From: Flavobacterium tagetis
GTDB taxonomy: Bacteria; Bacteroidota; Bacteroidia; Flavobacteriales; Flavobacteriaceae
Length of the DNA: 64,000 nucleotides
Direction of reading: 5' to 3'
Assembly (NCBI RefSeq): GCF_016735615.1
Contig: NZ_JAERSF010000001.1
Location: 620,001-684,000, forward strand
The position numbers were made by a program, and so were the translations under genes. The notes below the pieces were generated by a model. That model did not search any database. It saw only the letters and a list, made by a program, of their open reading frames with translations, and was not told where the DNA came from. Positions 49,479 through 58,310 of this stretch are shown here, piece after piece. Numbering within the stretch: the first letter of the stretch is position 1; every line of letters starts with the position of its first letter.

Positions 49479-49925
49479 TTATTTTTTAATTTTTTGAAGC
49501 TGATAATAAAATCCTGGAACAAACAATAGCACCAAAATTGGCTGAATTATAAATCTTCTCACATAAAAAAGAAGCCAAGCGCAATCTGGAAAAAAGTTCA
49601 ATATAATATAAAACGAACTTAAAAGCATAACCAAAAAGCAGGCATATACAAACAGGCTAAATTTAAAAATATCGCGATCTTGAAATAGGGCATAAATTAA
49701 CCATAGAGATAGTGCAGAGTTTAGAAAATAACGAAGAAAAAGCGACCAGAAAAGCTTTAAAGTTTCTACTTCAGGATAAGGGCTCGAATGAAAATCAGCC
49801 TCAAAGTATTTTAGAAAAGGATCATAAAACAATTTTCTTTCAAATGTCCTAATCAACGCAAAACCAATTACAACAATAATTGCAACAAAGATTTTAGATT
49901 TATTTTCTTTTAAATTATTTAGCAT
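49479..49925 (-). CDS. Exosortase F system-associated membrane protein
   Basis: A 148-residue polytopic protein with about four hydrophobic segments (KIFVAIIVVIGFALIRTF, FWSLFLRYFLNSALSLWLIYALF, FSLFVYACFLVMLLSSFYIIL, and the C-terminal FIIQPILVLLFVPGFYY). The start MLNNLKENKSKIF is chosen inside the last codons of xrtF, an 11-base overlap; a longer frame lies within xrtF. It matches the flavobacterial protein always found next to exosortase F. The role is unknown, presumably helping the exosortase. Confidence 0.85.
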   Translation of the reverse strand: MLNNLKENKSKIFVAIIVVIGFALIRTFERKLFYDPFLKYFEADFHSSPYPEVETLKLFWSLFLRYFLNSALSLWLIYALFQDRDIFKFSLFVYACFLVMLLSSFYIILNFFPDCAWLLFYVRRFIIQPILVLLFVPGFYYQLQKIKK

Positions 49926-50451
49926 ATTTTGAAAATCTATTAATCCAGAAAATCCATAAAATAAAGACATACCCATAAATCACCAAAGGAAAAAAAGTAC
50001 CATGCAGAAATCGAGTGTATTGAGGAAAATTATATACAAGGACTATCAAAAGTGAAATTCTAATGACGTTCAAAATATAAATAGATACAAGCCCTAAGAT
50101 TATAAAGAGAAGTGTCTTTTTCAAGTTTCCGGAAAAAGCGGCAACAAACGACACAAAAAGTATCATCACGCTTACAGCATTGCACCCTTCTGTTATACGA
50201 GCTATAAATTTGCCATTTAAGATAATCTCCTGCCAAGGATTTTGAGAGCTTTTTTGAATTATTATATCGTAATTAAAAAGTTCTAGCAGCTGTTCTGAAT
50301 TTTGTCCAGCTAGTGTTGTTACAGCATCAAGTTCTTCAGCTTGATAGCTGTTTAAAAACAACTTATAAAGCAGTGTAAGAACAATATATGTCAGAAAAAA
50401 GATGCTTACAAAAATCAGGAATGGCTTAAACCGGACTAAATATTTTTTCAA
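49915..50451 (-). CDS. xrtF: Exosortase XrtF
   Basis: A 178-residue multi-pass transpeptidase-like protease that cleaves a C-terminal sorting signal of target surface proteins. Catalytic triad candidates are Cys90 in ITEGCNAVS, Arg131 in NVIRIS and His150 in FLHGTFFP, in the usual order. The flavobacterial exosortase F is of this small size. It overlaps its partner gene by 11 bases and is divergent from the GAF/sulfoxide reductase gene. No target with a sorting signal was identified in the window. Confidence 0.92.
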   Translation of the reverse strand: MKKYLVRFKPFLIFVSIFFLTYIVLTLLYKLFLNSYQAEELDAVTTLAGQNSEQLLELFNYDIIIQKSSQNPWQEIILNGKFIARITEGCNAVSVMILFVSFVAAFSGNLKKTLLFIILGLVSIYILNVIRISLLIVLVYNFPQYTRFLHGTFFPLVIYGYVFILWIFWINRFSKYAK

Positions 50452-50497
50452 GAGATTTTTTTTTCAAATTTATGTATTTTTTGAGTTCAGCTTTAAA

Positions 50498-50505
50498 TAC
50501 TTTTG
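50498..50505 (+). promoter_or_regulatory. -7 element of the GAF/sulfoxide reductase gene
   Basis: TACTTTTG matches TAnnTTTG, 16 bases before the ATG at 50522. Confidence 0.5.
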
Positions 50506-50521
50506 TATAAAATTTTACATT

Positions 50522-50977
50522 ATGACATTTCAAGAATTACAACCAAAAATAAGCACAATTGTAGCTGGTAATGAAACAGATAGAGACGGTAAATTATTGG
50601 CAATATGCCAGCTTTTAAACGAAAACGTGGAATATTACAACTGGGTTGGATTTTATTTTGCTAATCACGACGCTAAAACTTTACATTTAGGACCTTATGT
50701 TGGTGCAGAAACTGACCATACTGTTATTCCGTTTGGAAAAGGAATTTGCGGACAAGTTGCCGAAAGCAATGCTAATTTTGTTGTACCTGACGTAAAAGCA
50801 CAAGACAATTATATTGCCTGCAGTTTAACTGTGAAATCAGAAATTGTAGTCCCTCTATTTGTTAATGGGGTAAACATTGGTCAGATTGACATTGACAGCC
50901 ACGTAATTGATCCGTTTACAGAAGCCGACGAAAGATTTTTAGAATTTGTGAATCAAGAAGTTGCTAAATTATTCTAG
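50522..50977 (+). CDS. msrC: GAF domain protein, probable free methionine-(R)-sulfoxide reductase
   Basis: A 151-residue single GAF-domain protein starting MTFQELQPKIS. It matches the fRMsr (E. coli MsrC/YebR) pattern over its whole length: YYNWVGFYF, LGPYVGAETDHTVIPFGKGICGQVA, NYIACSLTVKSEIVVPLFVNGVNIGQIDIDS, FTEADERFLEFV. Cys76 and Cys100 correspond to the two redox Cys I recall as Cys94 and Cys118 of E. coli; the third Cys (84 in E. coli) is replaced here. It would reduce free methionine sulfoxide with thioredoxin. A non-enzymatic GAF sensor is the alternative. Confidence 0.82.
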   Translation: MTFQELQPKISTIVAGNETDRDGKLLAICQLLNENVEYYNWVGFYFANHDAKTLHLGPYVGAETDHTVIPFGKGICGQVAESNANFVVPDVKAQDNYIACSLTVKSEIVVPLFVNGVNIGQIDIDSHVIDPFTEADERFLEFVNQEVAKLF

Positions 50978-51010
50978 AAGAACTATTTTTAAGATAAAAA
51001 ATAGCACTGA

Positions 51011-51703
51011 ATGAGAAGACCTCTCCTCTTTTTCTTTCTGATAATTTCAGTTCATCTGTCTGCACAAATTAATATGGTTTCTAAAAAAATCTTTTTAGAC
51101 TCCTTAAATCATGAATGCACTCCAGAAAACTATGCCTATACAAGAGTAATTACCAATTATTCTCAAAAAAGCACACGTTATGTAGTAACCGATTTTTATA
51201 AAAACGGCAGAAAGAGAATGACAGGTTCTACTCTAGATCGTGATGTTTTAAAAAAAGACGGAGAATTTATTTACTACTATAAAAATGGGGCAAAAGAAAC
51301 CGTAGTCAATTATTCTGATGATCATAAAAACGGAAAAGAAATTAATTGGTACGAAAATCAAAGTAAAAAGTGTGAAAAACAGAATCTTTGGGATCCGAAA
51401 ACGAAAAAAACACAAACTTTGATCCTTAATTGCTGGGACGAAAATAAAAGTCAGACTGTCGTTGATGGAAATGGAGATTATGAGGAAACTGATCAATTTG
51501 TAACGCAAAAAGGACCTCTAAAAGGCGGGTTGAAACAAGGTGTCTGGGAAGGAAATGATGCTGTTCGAAAAATTACTTTTGTAGACAATTACGATCGTGG
51601 GGTATTAATTTCGGGCGTAAGCACCGATGCAAACAATGTCAAATTCTCATATTCCTCTTTCAATGAAAAACAATCTGGAAAAAAAACTCAGAAATTAAAG
51701 TAG
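51011..51703 (+). CDS. Secreted protein with MORN/YwqK-like repeats
   Basis: A 230-residue protein with a signal peptide (MRRPLLFFFLIISVHLSAQ). It holds short repeats of the YwqK-antitoxin/MORN type: FYKNGRKRMTGS, GEFIYYYKNGAKETVVNYSDDHKNGKEINWYENQSKKCEKQN, and a looser copy near GLKQGVWEG. Function is unknown; such proteins are common in Bacteroidota and are usually not part of toxin-antitoxin pairs despite the name. It lies 33 bases after the GAF gene and could share its transcript. Confidence 0.75.
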   Translation: MRRPLLFFFLIISVHLSAQINMVSKKIFLDSLNHECTPENYAYTRVITNYSQKSTRYVVTDFYKNGRKRMTGSTLDRDVLKKDGEFIYYYKNGAKETVVNYSDDHKNGKEINWYENQSKKCEKQNLWDPKTKKTQTLILNCWDENKSQTVVDGNGDYEETDQFVTQKGPLKGGLKQGVWEGNDAVRKITFVDNYDRGVLISGVSTDANNVKFSYSSFNEKQSGKKTQKLK

Positions 51704-51789
51704 AAGGTTACCGAAACAAGTCAAAAAAGAGAATGTAAATCATTAAAAGCAAATTTATTACTCCTTATTTTTAGATTCTTCTATTTTTT

Positions 51790-51821
51790 TTTGATTTTTC
51801 TGTTTTTTTAATCTAATTTTG
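51790..51821 (+). promoter_or_regulatory. rpsO promoter
   Basis: TTTG (51790-51793), 20 bases, TAATTTTG (51814-51821). The predicted leader to the ATG at 51878 is about 50 nt. Confidence 0.6.
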
Positions 51822-51877
51822 CACCCGTCTTACAAAAGTTGTATTGACATACATAAAAATCATTAAATAATATTGGA

Positions 51878-52144
51878 ATGTATTTAACTAAAGAAAAGAA
51901 AGAAGAAATCTTCGCACAACACGGTGGTGCAACAAACACTGGAAGCGCAGAAGGTCAAATCGCGTTGTTCACTTACAGAATTTCTCACTTAACTGAACAC
52001 TTGAAAAAAAATCGTCACGATTACAACACTGAGCGTTCTCTTGTACTATTAGTAGGTAAAAGAAGAGCTTTGTTGGACTACTTGAAAAAGAAAGATATCA
52101 ACAGATATCGTGAGATTATCAAAGTATTGAATATCAGAAAATAA
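51878..52144 (+). CDS. rpsO: 30S ribosomal protein S15
   Basis: An 88-residue primary 16S rRNA-binding protein. Family signatures: GSAEGQIALFTYRISHLTEHLKKNRHDYNTERSLVLLVGKRRALLDYLKKKD. It lies upstream of pnp, the same rpsO-pnp order as in E. coli, with a terminator and a structured leader in between. Confidence 0.98.
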   Translation: MYLTKEKKEEIFAQHGGATNTGSAEGQIALFTYRISHLTEHLKKNRHDYNTERSLVLLVGKRRALLDYLKKKDINRYREIIKVLNIRK

Positions 52145-52153
52145 TCAATATAG

Positions 52154-52180
52154 AAAAGAGGTGCGAGAGTGCCTCTTTTT
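52154..52180 (+). terminator. rpsO terminator
   Basis: Arms aaaagagg/cctcttttt around a short tgcgagagtg loop, followed by T-rich sequence. Confidence 0.75.
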
Positions 52181-52241
52181 GTTTTTACATTACAGCTATT
52201 TATAATAAGCATATTACAAGAAAAAAAGTTTGGTTTTTCAT

Positions 52242-52298
52242 TGGGTTTTAGATAACAACAACTACACACAACAACAACTACAACACAACTAAAACCCA
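52242..52298 (+). other. pnp leader hairpin with a 37-nt G-free loop
   Basis: Perfect 10-bp arms TGGGTTTTAG (52242-52251) and CTAAAACCCA (52289-52298), two more pairs beyond a mismatch. They enclose 37 bases made only of A, C and T (mostly A and C, acaacaactac words). It ends 25 bases before the pnp ATG. In E. coli a pnp leader hairpin cleaved by RNase III carries autoregulation. A comparable role here is inference. Confidence 0.6.
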
Positions 52299-52323
52299 TT
52301 GTATAATCAAAAAGGAAAAATTT

Positions 52324-54468
52324 ATGATTCCACAAGTTTCACAAGAAATTATCGATTTAGGAGATGGAAGAAGCATCTCAATCGAAACTGGTAAATTAGC
52401 AAAACAAGCCGATGGTTCAGTTGTTGTACGTTTAGGAAATTGTATGCTTTTGGCAACTGCAGTTTCTGCAAGAACATCTAACCCAGGTGTTGACTTTTTA
52501 CCATTAACGGTAGATTACCGCGAAAAATTTGCTGCTGCAGGACGTTTCCCAGGAGGATTTTTCAAAAGAGAAGCTAGACCTAGCGACAGCGAAGTATTAA
52601 CAATGAGATTAGTTGACCGTGTATTGCGTCCGCTTTTCCCAGACGATTACCACGCTGAAACTCAGGTTATGATTCAATTAATGTCTCACGATGACAATGT
52701 TATGCCAGATGCATTAGCTGGTTTAGCAGCATCTGCAGCATTAGCTGTTTCTGACATTCCATTTTACAACTTAATTTCTGAAGTACGTGTTGCACGTATC
52801 GACGGAAAATTAGTAATCAACCCAAGTAGAGAAGAGTTAGAAAAGTCTGATATCGACATGATGATTGGAGCTTCTATGGATTCTGTTGCAATGGTTGAAG
52901 GTGAAATGAAAGAAATCTCAGAAGCCGAAATGGTTGAAGCAATTAAATTTGCTCACGAAGCTATTAAAGTTCAAATTGTTGCTCAACAAAAATTAAGAGC
53001 AAAATTAAGCTCTCAAGAATACAGAACTTACGAAGGAGAAATTGAAGACGAAGCTGTTTACGCAAAAGTAAAAGCTGCTGCTTACGATAAATGCTATGCA
53101 ATTGCTCAAGAAGCTTCTGGAAAAGCTGAAAGAGGCGAAAAATTCGCAGCTGTAAAAGAAGAAGCAAAAGCTTTATTTACTGAAGAAGAATATGCTGAAA
53201 ATGCAGATCTTGCAGGTTTAGTTGGAAAATACTTCTACAAAACAAACAAAGAAGCCGTTCGTAACGTAATTCTTGAAAAAGGAATTCGTCTAGACGGTAG
53301 AAAAACTACAGAAATCAGACCAATTTGGTGTGAGACTGACTATTTACCATCTGTACATGGATCTTCTTTATTTACACGTGGAGAAACTCAAGCTTTGGCT
53401 ACAGTAACTTTAGGAACTTCTAAAGAAGCTAACCAAATCGATTCTCCATCTGAGCAAGGTGAAGAGAAATTCTACTTACACTATAACTTCCCTCCTTTCT
53501 CTACTGGTGAAGCAAAACCATTAAGAGGAACTTCAAGAAGAGAGGTTGGTCACGGTAACTTAGCTCAAAGAGCTTTAAAAAATATGATTCCTGCAGATTG
53601 CCCTTACACAATCCGTGTTGTTTCTGAGGTATTAGAATCTAATGGTTCTTCTTCTATGGCAACTGTTTGTGCTGGAACAATGGCTCTTATGGATGCTGGA
53701 GTTCAAATGACAAAACCAGTTTCTGGTATTGCTATGGGATTAATTACTGACGGTGAGAAATTTGCTGTATTGTCTGACATCTTAGGAGACGAAGATCACT
53801 TAGGAGATATGGACTTTAAAGTAACTGGAACTGCTGACGGTATTACTGCTTGTCAAATGGATATCAAAATCGAAGGATTGCGTTATGACATTATGGAACA
53901 AGCTTTAGCACAAGCTCGTGATGGACGTTTGCATATTTTAGGAAAATTAACTGAAACTATTGCTACACCAAGAGCAGAAGTAAAAGCTCATGCACCAAAA
54001 ATCATTACTAGAACTATTCCTGGAAACTTTATTGGAGCATTAATCGGTCCTGGAGGAAAAGTAATTCAAGAATTACAAAAAGCTACAGGAACTACTATCG
54101 TAATCAACGAAGTAGACGAGCAAGGAGTAGTTGAAATCTTAGGAACTGATCCAGCTGGTATTAAAGCTGTATTAGCTAAAATTGATGCTTTAACTTTCAA
54201 ACCTCAAGTCGGGGAAGCTTACGAAGTAAAAGTAATCAAAATGCTTGATTTTGGAGCTGTAGTTGAATATACTGCTGCACCAGGAAACGAAGTATTGCTT
54301 CACGTATCTGAATTGGCTTGGGAACGTACTGAAAACGTTGCTGACGTAGTTAAAATGGGAGATGTTTTCCAAGTGAAATACTTAGGTGTTGACCCTAAAA
54401 CTAAAAAAGAAAAAGTGTCTAAAAAAGCACTTGTTCCAAGACCTCCACGTGAGGATAAAAAAGAGTAA
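52324..54468 (+). CDS. pnp: Polyribonucleotide nucleotidyltransferase (PNPase)
   Basis: A trimeric 3'-5' phosphorolytic exoribonuclease of RNA decay, 714 residues. First RNase PH domain with [10 protein letters not shown] and [16 protein letters not shown], the helical domain, second RNase PH domain with [29 protein letters not shown] and [32 protein letters not shown] (catalytic Asp), then KH ([24 protein letters not shown]) and S1 ([20 protein letters not shown]). Downstream of rpsO. Confidence 0.98.
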   Translation: MIPQVSQEIIDLGDGRSISIETGKLAKQADGSVVVRLGNCMLLATAVSARTSNPGVDFLPLTVDYREKFAAAGRFPGGFFKREARPSDSEVLTMRLVDRVLRPLFPDDYHAETQVMIQLMSHDDNVMPDALAGLAASAALAVSDIPFYNLISEVRVARIDGKLVINPSREELEKSDIDMMIGASMDSVAMVEGEMKEISEAEMVEAIKFAHEAIKVQIVAQQKLRAKLSSQEYRTYEGEIEDEAVYAKVKAAAYDKCYAIAQEASGKAERGEKFAAVKEEAKALFTEEEYAENADLAGLVGKYFYKTNKEAVRNVILEKGIRLDGRKTTEIRPIWCETDYLPSVHGSSLFTRGETQALATVTLGTSKEANQIDSPSEQGEEKFYLHYNFPPFSTGEAKPLRGTSRREVGHGNLAQRALKNMIPADCPYTIRVVSEVLESNGSSSMATVCAGTMALMDAGVQMTKPVSGIAMGLITDGEKFAVLSDILGDEDHLGDMDFKVTGTADGITACQMDIKIEGLRYDIMEQALAQARDGRLHILGKLTETIATPRAEVKAHAPKIITRTIPGNFIGALIGPGGKVIQELQKATGTTIVINEVDEQGVVEILGTDPAGIKAVLAKIDALTFKPQVGEAYEVKVIKMLDFGAVVEYTAAPGNEVLLHVSELAWERTENVADVVKMGDVFQVKYLGVDPKTKKEKVSKKALVPRPPREDKKE

Positions 54469-54501
54469 TCAGATCTTAGTTTACTAAAGGTTTATTTATA
54501 G

Positions 54502-54535
54502 AAAACCCCAATTCTTAATCGAATTGGGGTTTTTC
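54502..54535 (+). terminator. pnp terminator
   Basis: 13-bp perfect arms (aaaaccccaattc/gaattggggtttt) with a 6-nt loop and T-run. Confidence 0.9.
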
Positions 54536-54735
54536 AATTTAAAAAAGCTGCTCCCTATTTCTTTATTTAATGGTTAGAAAACTAAAAATTATCAGAATAT
54601 ACAACTTATCAAGTTACTCTATATTTTCAAGCTTTAAATATACTATAAATATAGTTTTTTCCTCTTTGAGGCGAATTCCATAGAATTTTTATTACATTTT
54701 AACACTGTGGCGTGATTTTTATAACATTTTTTTAA

Positions 54736-54743
54736 TACTTTTG
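54736..54743 (+). promoter_or_regulatory. -7 element of the STN-receptor operon
   Basis: TACTTTTG matches TAnnTTTG, 39 bases before the TTG start at 54782. The rest of the 313-base gap from pnp shows only the pnp terminator and AT-rich sequence. Confidence 0.55.
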
Positions 54744-54781
54744 AACCCAATCAATCCAAAAACAAAAAAATCACATTTCCT

Positions 54782-55525
54782 TTGAAAAATTACAAAAAAA
54801 AAGCGATTTACCTGTCGTTATTTGCAAGCCTGTTAAACATATCGTATTTACATTCACAATCTGCTGAAAAATCTTCATTATACGATTACTTCGACCAAAC
54901 AGTCGGAAAAGACAATTTAAATATTAACAACGGAATAGTTCATAGCGAACCTTTTCGCCCAATTGCTGGTAAAAACAGATATTATGCTGAAGAGTTTAAT
55001 ATTGGCGATATTAGTTTTGAAGGCCAAATTTATTCTAATGTTAATCTTAAATATGACATTTTAACTGACCAAGTTGTTTACAAACAAACTGGATCTTCAG
55101 AAAACTTACCGATTAATTTAATCAGCGAAAAGGTTGATTATTTTTTCATTAAAAACAAAAAGTTTGTCAACATAAAACCTGATTCAAATAAAGCTATTGC
55201 CATTACCAAAGGCTTTTATGAAGAAAGCTATGCGGGCGACAACGTTTCTCTTTATATTAAACATTATAAAGAAAAAGTAAAAGTTTTCCAGTCAGATGGG
55301 GTTTACTACAATTTCATCTATAAAATCAATTACTTCCTAAAGTACAACAGCCATTTCTACAAAGTAGAATCAGAAAAAGATTTCAAGAAAATTTTCCCTG
55401 ACTACAAAAAAGATATCAGTAATTTTTATAATACTGATAAAAAATTAGAACGTTCCGATAAGATGAAATTCATGGAAAATCTAGCAAAACAAATCAATGG
55501 TCTTTTAAAAAAAAGTTCTAATTAA
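54782..55525 (+). CDS. Hypothetical secreted protein, first gene of the STN-receptor operon
   Basis: A 247-residue protein starting with TTG. Signal peptide KAIYLSLFASLLNISYLHSQ. The body is Lys/Tyr-rich and unrecognised, with repeated aromatic beta-like segments (VNLKYDILTDQVVYKQ, VYYNFIYKINYFLKYNSHFYKVESEKDFKKIFPDYKKDI). The stop is directly followed by the next ATG (TAAATG), so it is probably translated together with the TonB receptor. Its role may be to assist the receptor, for which I have only position as evidence. Confidence 0.7.
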   Translation: MKNYKKKAIYLSLFASLLNISYLHSQSAEKSSLYDYFDQTVGKDNLNINNGIVHSEPFRPIAGKNRYYAEEFNIGDISFEGQIYSNVNLKYDILTDQVVYKQTGSSENLPINLISEKVDYFFIKNKKFVNIKPDSNKAIAITKGFYEESYAGDNVSLYIKHYKEKVKVFQSDGVYYNFIYKINYFLKYNSHFYKVESEKDFKKIFPDYKKDISNFYNTDKKLERSDKMKFMENLAKQINGLLKKSSN

Positions 55526-58306
55526 ATGAAAAAAATTACTCTTATTCTATTTTTAATCGCCTTTCAACAAATAATTTATTCCCAAGTAATTAGCGACAAA
55601 ATAACAGTTGAATTTAAAAATGCAAATATAAAAACTGCCATTCAAGACATCGAAAAAGTATCTTATTACAAATTCTATTTTGATGAAAAATGGCTAGAAA
55701 ACGACAGTACTTCAATATCTAAACAATATAAAGAAGTTAGAATTGGTGAAGTTTTGGAAGATGTTTTTCAAAACACAAGTTTCAACTTTTATGTTTCAGA
55801 AAACAAAGTTATAGTTACAAACAACAGTATCATCTATAGTCAATTGCCAGATGATTATTTCGGAATTCCTCTTGAAAGAGACGAAAACGGAATGATCAGC
55901 CCAATTTTCTATCAGCAGTATGATTCGATCAAAAAAACCAATTCAAGAAACCCAAATAAAAATATTAGAGATATTGTTTTAATTGGTAAAGAAGTAAAAA
56001 ATCAGAAAAAGAAAACCTACACCTTATCTGGTATTATTAGAGGCGGAAAAAACAATGCTGGAATTGCAAATGTTTTGGTAAAAATACCAAACACAGAATA
56101 TTCTGCCACTACAGATAAAAAAGGACATTACAGCTTGCAAGTGCCTGGAGGTTTAAACGTTATAGAAACAGAAACTTTCTCTTATAATAAAGTGACTAAA
56201 AACATCATGGTTTACAATGATGGCTCATTAAACTTTTCGTTAACCGAAGATATAAATCAGCTCGATGAAGTTTTAATTAAAACAAACAAAAGCAAAACAG
56301 CAAAAGCTGCCATTACTGGCGTAACCACTATTGATGCTGAAGGAATTAAAAACGTTCCTCTAGTACTTGGTGAGCGTGACATTCTCAAAGTAGCCCTAAC
56401 TATGCCTGGAATAAAAACTGCTGGAGAAGGTTCTTCTGGATATAATGTTAGAGGTGGTAAAGAAGATCAAAACTTATTTTTATTAGATCATGCTACTTTA
56501 TATAACCCGTCGCATTTCTTTGGTTTTTTTACAGCTTTAAATCCTTATACGACTAAAAAAGTTGATATTTATAAAGGTAGCATTCCTGCTGAATTTGGAG
56601 GTAGGTTGTCTTCTGTTTTTGACATTACATCTAAAACTGGAAGTTTCGACGAGTTTCAAGGAGAAGGAGGTATCGGGCCAGTAACCAGTAATTTAATGCT
56701 TTCTACCCCTATTGTAAAAGGAAAATCTAGTTTAGTTGCAGGAGGAAGAGCAACTTATTCTGATTGGATTTTAAAAACCTTAGACGATGAAAATTTAAAA
56801 AATAGCCAAGCTTCATTTTATGATTTCATCCTTAAATACAATCATAAAATAAACGCTAAAAATGATATTGAATCTACACTTTACTATAGCCATGATAAAT
56901 TTAGTGTATCATCAGATTCACTATATAAATACAGTAATAGATTAGCGACTTTAAAATGGAACCATACCTTCAATGAGAAAAACAAAGGTTCTTTGATTGT
57001 TACTAATAGTGAATACAAATTCAACATTGATTACCAATCTGAAGGCGTTAATAATTTTGATTTTGGCTATAAAATCAATGAGACTCAGGCAATGCTGAAA
57101 ATGAATTATTTATATAACGAAAAACACAAATTCAGCTATGGTATATCGACAAAACTATATTCTGTTGACCCAGGATATTTAAATCCAACAAACCCTCAAT
57201 CGACATTAGTTCCGATTGATGTTGAAACAGAAAAAGGATTAGAATCTGCAGCATATATTGGAGATAATTTTAAAATAAGTGACAAATTCTTACTTGACTT
57301 TGGTTTACGTTATTCAACTTTTGCTGCCTTAGGAAAATCTACTCAGCGAATTTACGAAGACAATGTTCCTATTAGCGATGCAACTGTAATTGACACCAAA
57401 ACATATGGCAATAACGAAGTAATTAAAAGATACGGAGGTTTAGAACCTAGAATTGCCGCTAGATATTTCCTTGCAGACGATTTCTCTGTAAGAGCAAGTT
57501 ATGATAAAACTTATCAGTATATTCATTTATTATCAAATAACACAACGCAGTCTCCGACAGATATCTGGAAACTTTCTGATTTAAATGTTAAACCAGAAAG
57601 TGCTCAGCAGGTTTCTCTAGGCTTTTACAAAAACCTAAAAGGTGGCGATATTGAATTTAGTTTAGAAGGATATTATAAGAGATCTAAAAATATCCTAGAC
57701 TACAAAGTTGGTGCAGAATTATTGTTAAATGAAAATATTGAGACCGAACTTTTACAAGGAGAAGGAAAAGCTTATGGAGTCGAAGTATTAGTTAAAAAAC
57801 AGGTTGGAAAATTAAACGGATGGCTTGGATATACATATTCAAGATCCTTAATAAAACTTGACAGTCAGTTTAATGAAGAAAAAGTAAATAACCGAAAGTA
57901 CTTTGCTTCAAACTTTGACAAGCCTCATGATTTTAGCGCTGTTTTAAACTATAAAATTACAAAGCGTTATAGTTTTTCAAGTAACTTTACTTATCAAACT
58001 GGTAGACCAATTACGTATCCTATCGGACGATACGATTATGGCAACGAGCAATATACCGTTTATAGCGATCGTAACAAATACAGAATTCCTGATTACTTCA
58101 GACTTGACCTCGGTTTGAATATCGAAGGAAATCATAAAATCAAAAAGTTGGCTCATAGCTTTTGGAATATTTCAGTTTATAATGTGTTAGGGCGTAACAA
58201 TCCTTATTCTGTGTTTTTTGTTACAGATAAAGGACAGATTAAAGCTTACAAAACATCTATTTTCTCTGTTCCAATTCCAAGCATTACTTATAATTTCAAG
58301 TTTTAA
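55526..58306 (+). CDS. TonB-dependent receptor with N-terminal STN and carboxypeptidase-regulatory domains
   Basis: A 926-residue receptor. Signal peptide (1-19), STN domain at about 20-100 (ITVEFKNANIKTAIQDIEKVSYYKFYFDEKWLEN), carboxypeptidase-regulatory-like domain at about 165-250, plug from about 265 (LVLGERDILKVALTMPGIKTAGEGSSGYNVRGGKEDQNLFLLDHATLYNPSHFFG), and a barrel ending SIFSVPIPSITYNFKF. STN domains often transmit to an anti-sigma factor, but no sigma/anti-sigma pair is adjacent. The DUF4249 gene begins four bases after the stop. The substrate is unknown. Confidence 0.9.
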   Translation: MKKITLILFLIAFQQIIYSQVISDKITVEFKNANIKTAIQDIEKVSYYKFYFDEKWLENDSTSISKQYKEVRIGEVLEDVFQNTSFNFYVSENKVIVTNNSIIYSQLPDDYFGIPLERDENGMISPIFYQQYDSIKKTNSRNPNKNIRDIVLIGKEVKNQKKKTYTLSGIIRGGKNNAGIANVLVKIPNTEYSATTDKKGHYSLQVPGGLNVIETETFSYNKVTKNIMVYNDGSLNFSLTEDINQLDEVLIKTNKSKTAKAAITGVTTIDAEGIKNVPLVLGERDILKVALTMPGIKTAGEGSSGYNVRGGKEDQNLFLLDHATLYNPSHFFGFFTALNPYTTKKVDIYKGSIPAEFGGRLSSVFDITSKTGSFDEFQGEGGIGPVTSNLMLSTPIVKGKSSLVAGGRATYSDWILKTLDDENLKNSQASFYDFILKYNHKINAKNDIESTLYYSHDKFSVSSDSLYKYSNRLATLKWNHTFNEKNKGSLIVTNSEYKFNIDYQSEGVNNFDFGYKINETQAMLKMNYLYNEKHKFSYGISTKLYSVDPGYLNPTNPQSTLVPIDVETEKGLESAAYIGDNFKISDKFLLDFGLRYSTFAALGKSTQRIYEDNVPISDATVIDTKTYGNNEVIKRYGGLEPRIAARYFLADDFSVRASYDKTYQYIHLLSNNTTQSPTDIWKLSDLNVKPESAQQVSLGFYKNLKGGDIEFSLEGYYKRSKNILDYKVGAELLLNENIETELLQGEGKAYGVEVLVKKQVGKLNGWLGYTYSRSLIKLDSQFNEEKVNNRKYFASNFDKPHDFSAVLNYKITKRYSFSSNFTYQTGRPITYPIGRYDYGNEQYTVYSDRNKYRIPDYFRLDLGLNIEGNHKIKKLAHSFWNISVYNVLGRNNPYSVFFVTDKGQIKAYKTSIFSVPIPSITYNFKF

Positions 58307-58310
58307 AATC

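Noticed and set aside
52078..52335. 85-codon minus-strand frame over the rpsO end and pnp leader
   Set aside because: It arises because the G-free leader has few stops on the other strand; the product is low complexity (VVVVVCSCC type).
55526..55830. FecI/FecR-type signalling locus around the STN receptor
   Set aside because: No ECF sigma factor or anti-sigma factor gene is adjacent on either side; the sigma gene downstream is the primary sigma factor behind a terminator.
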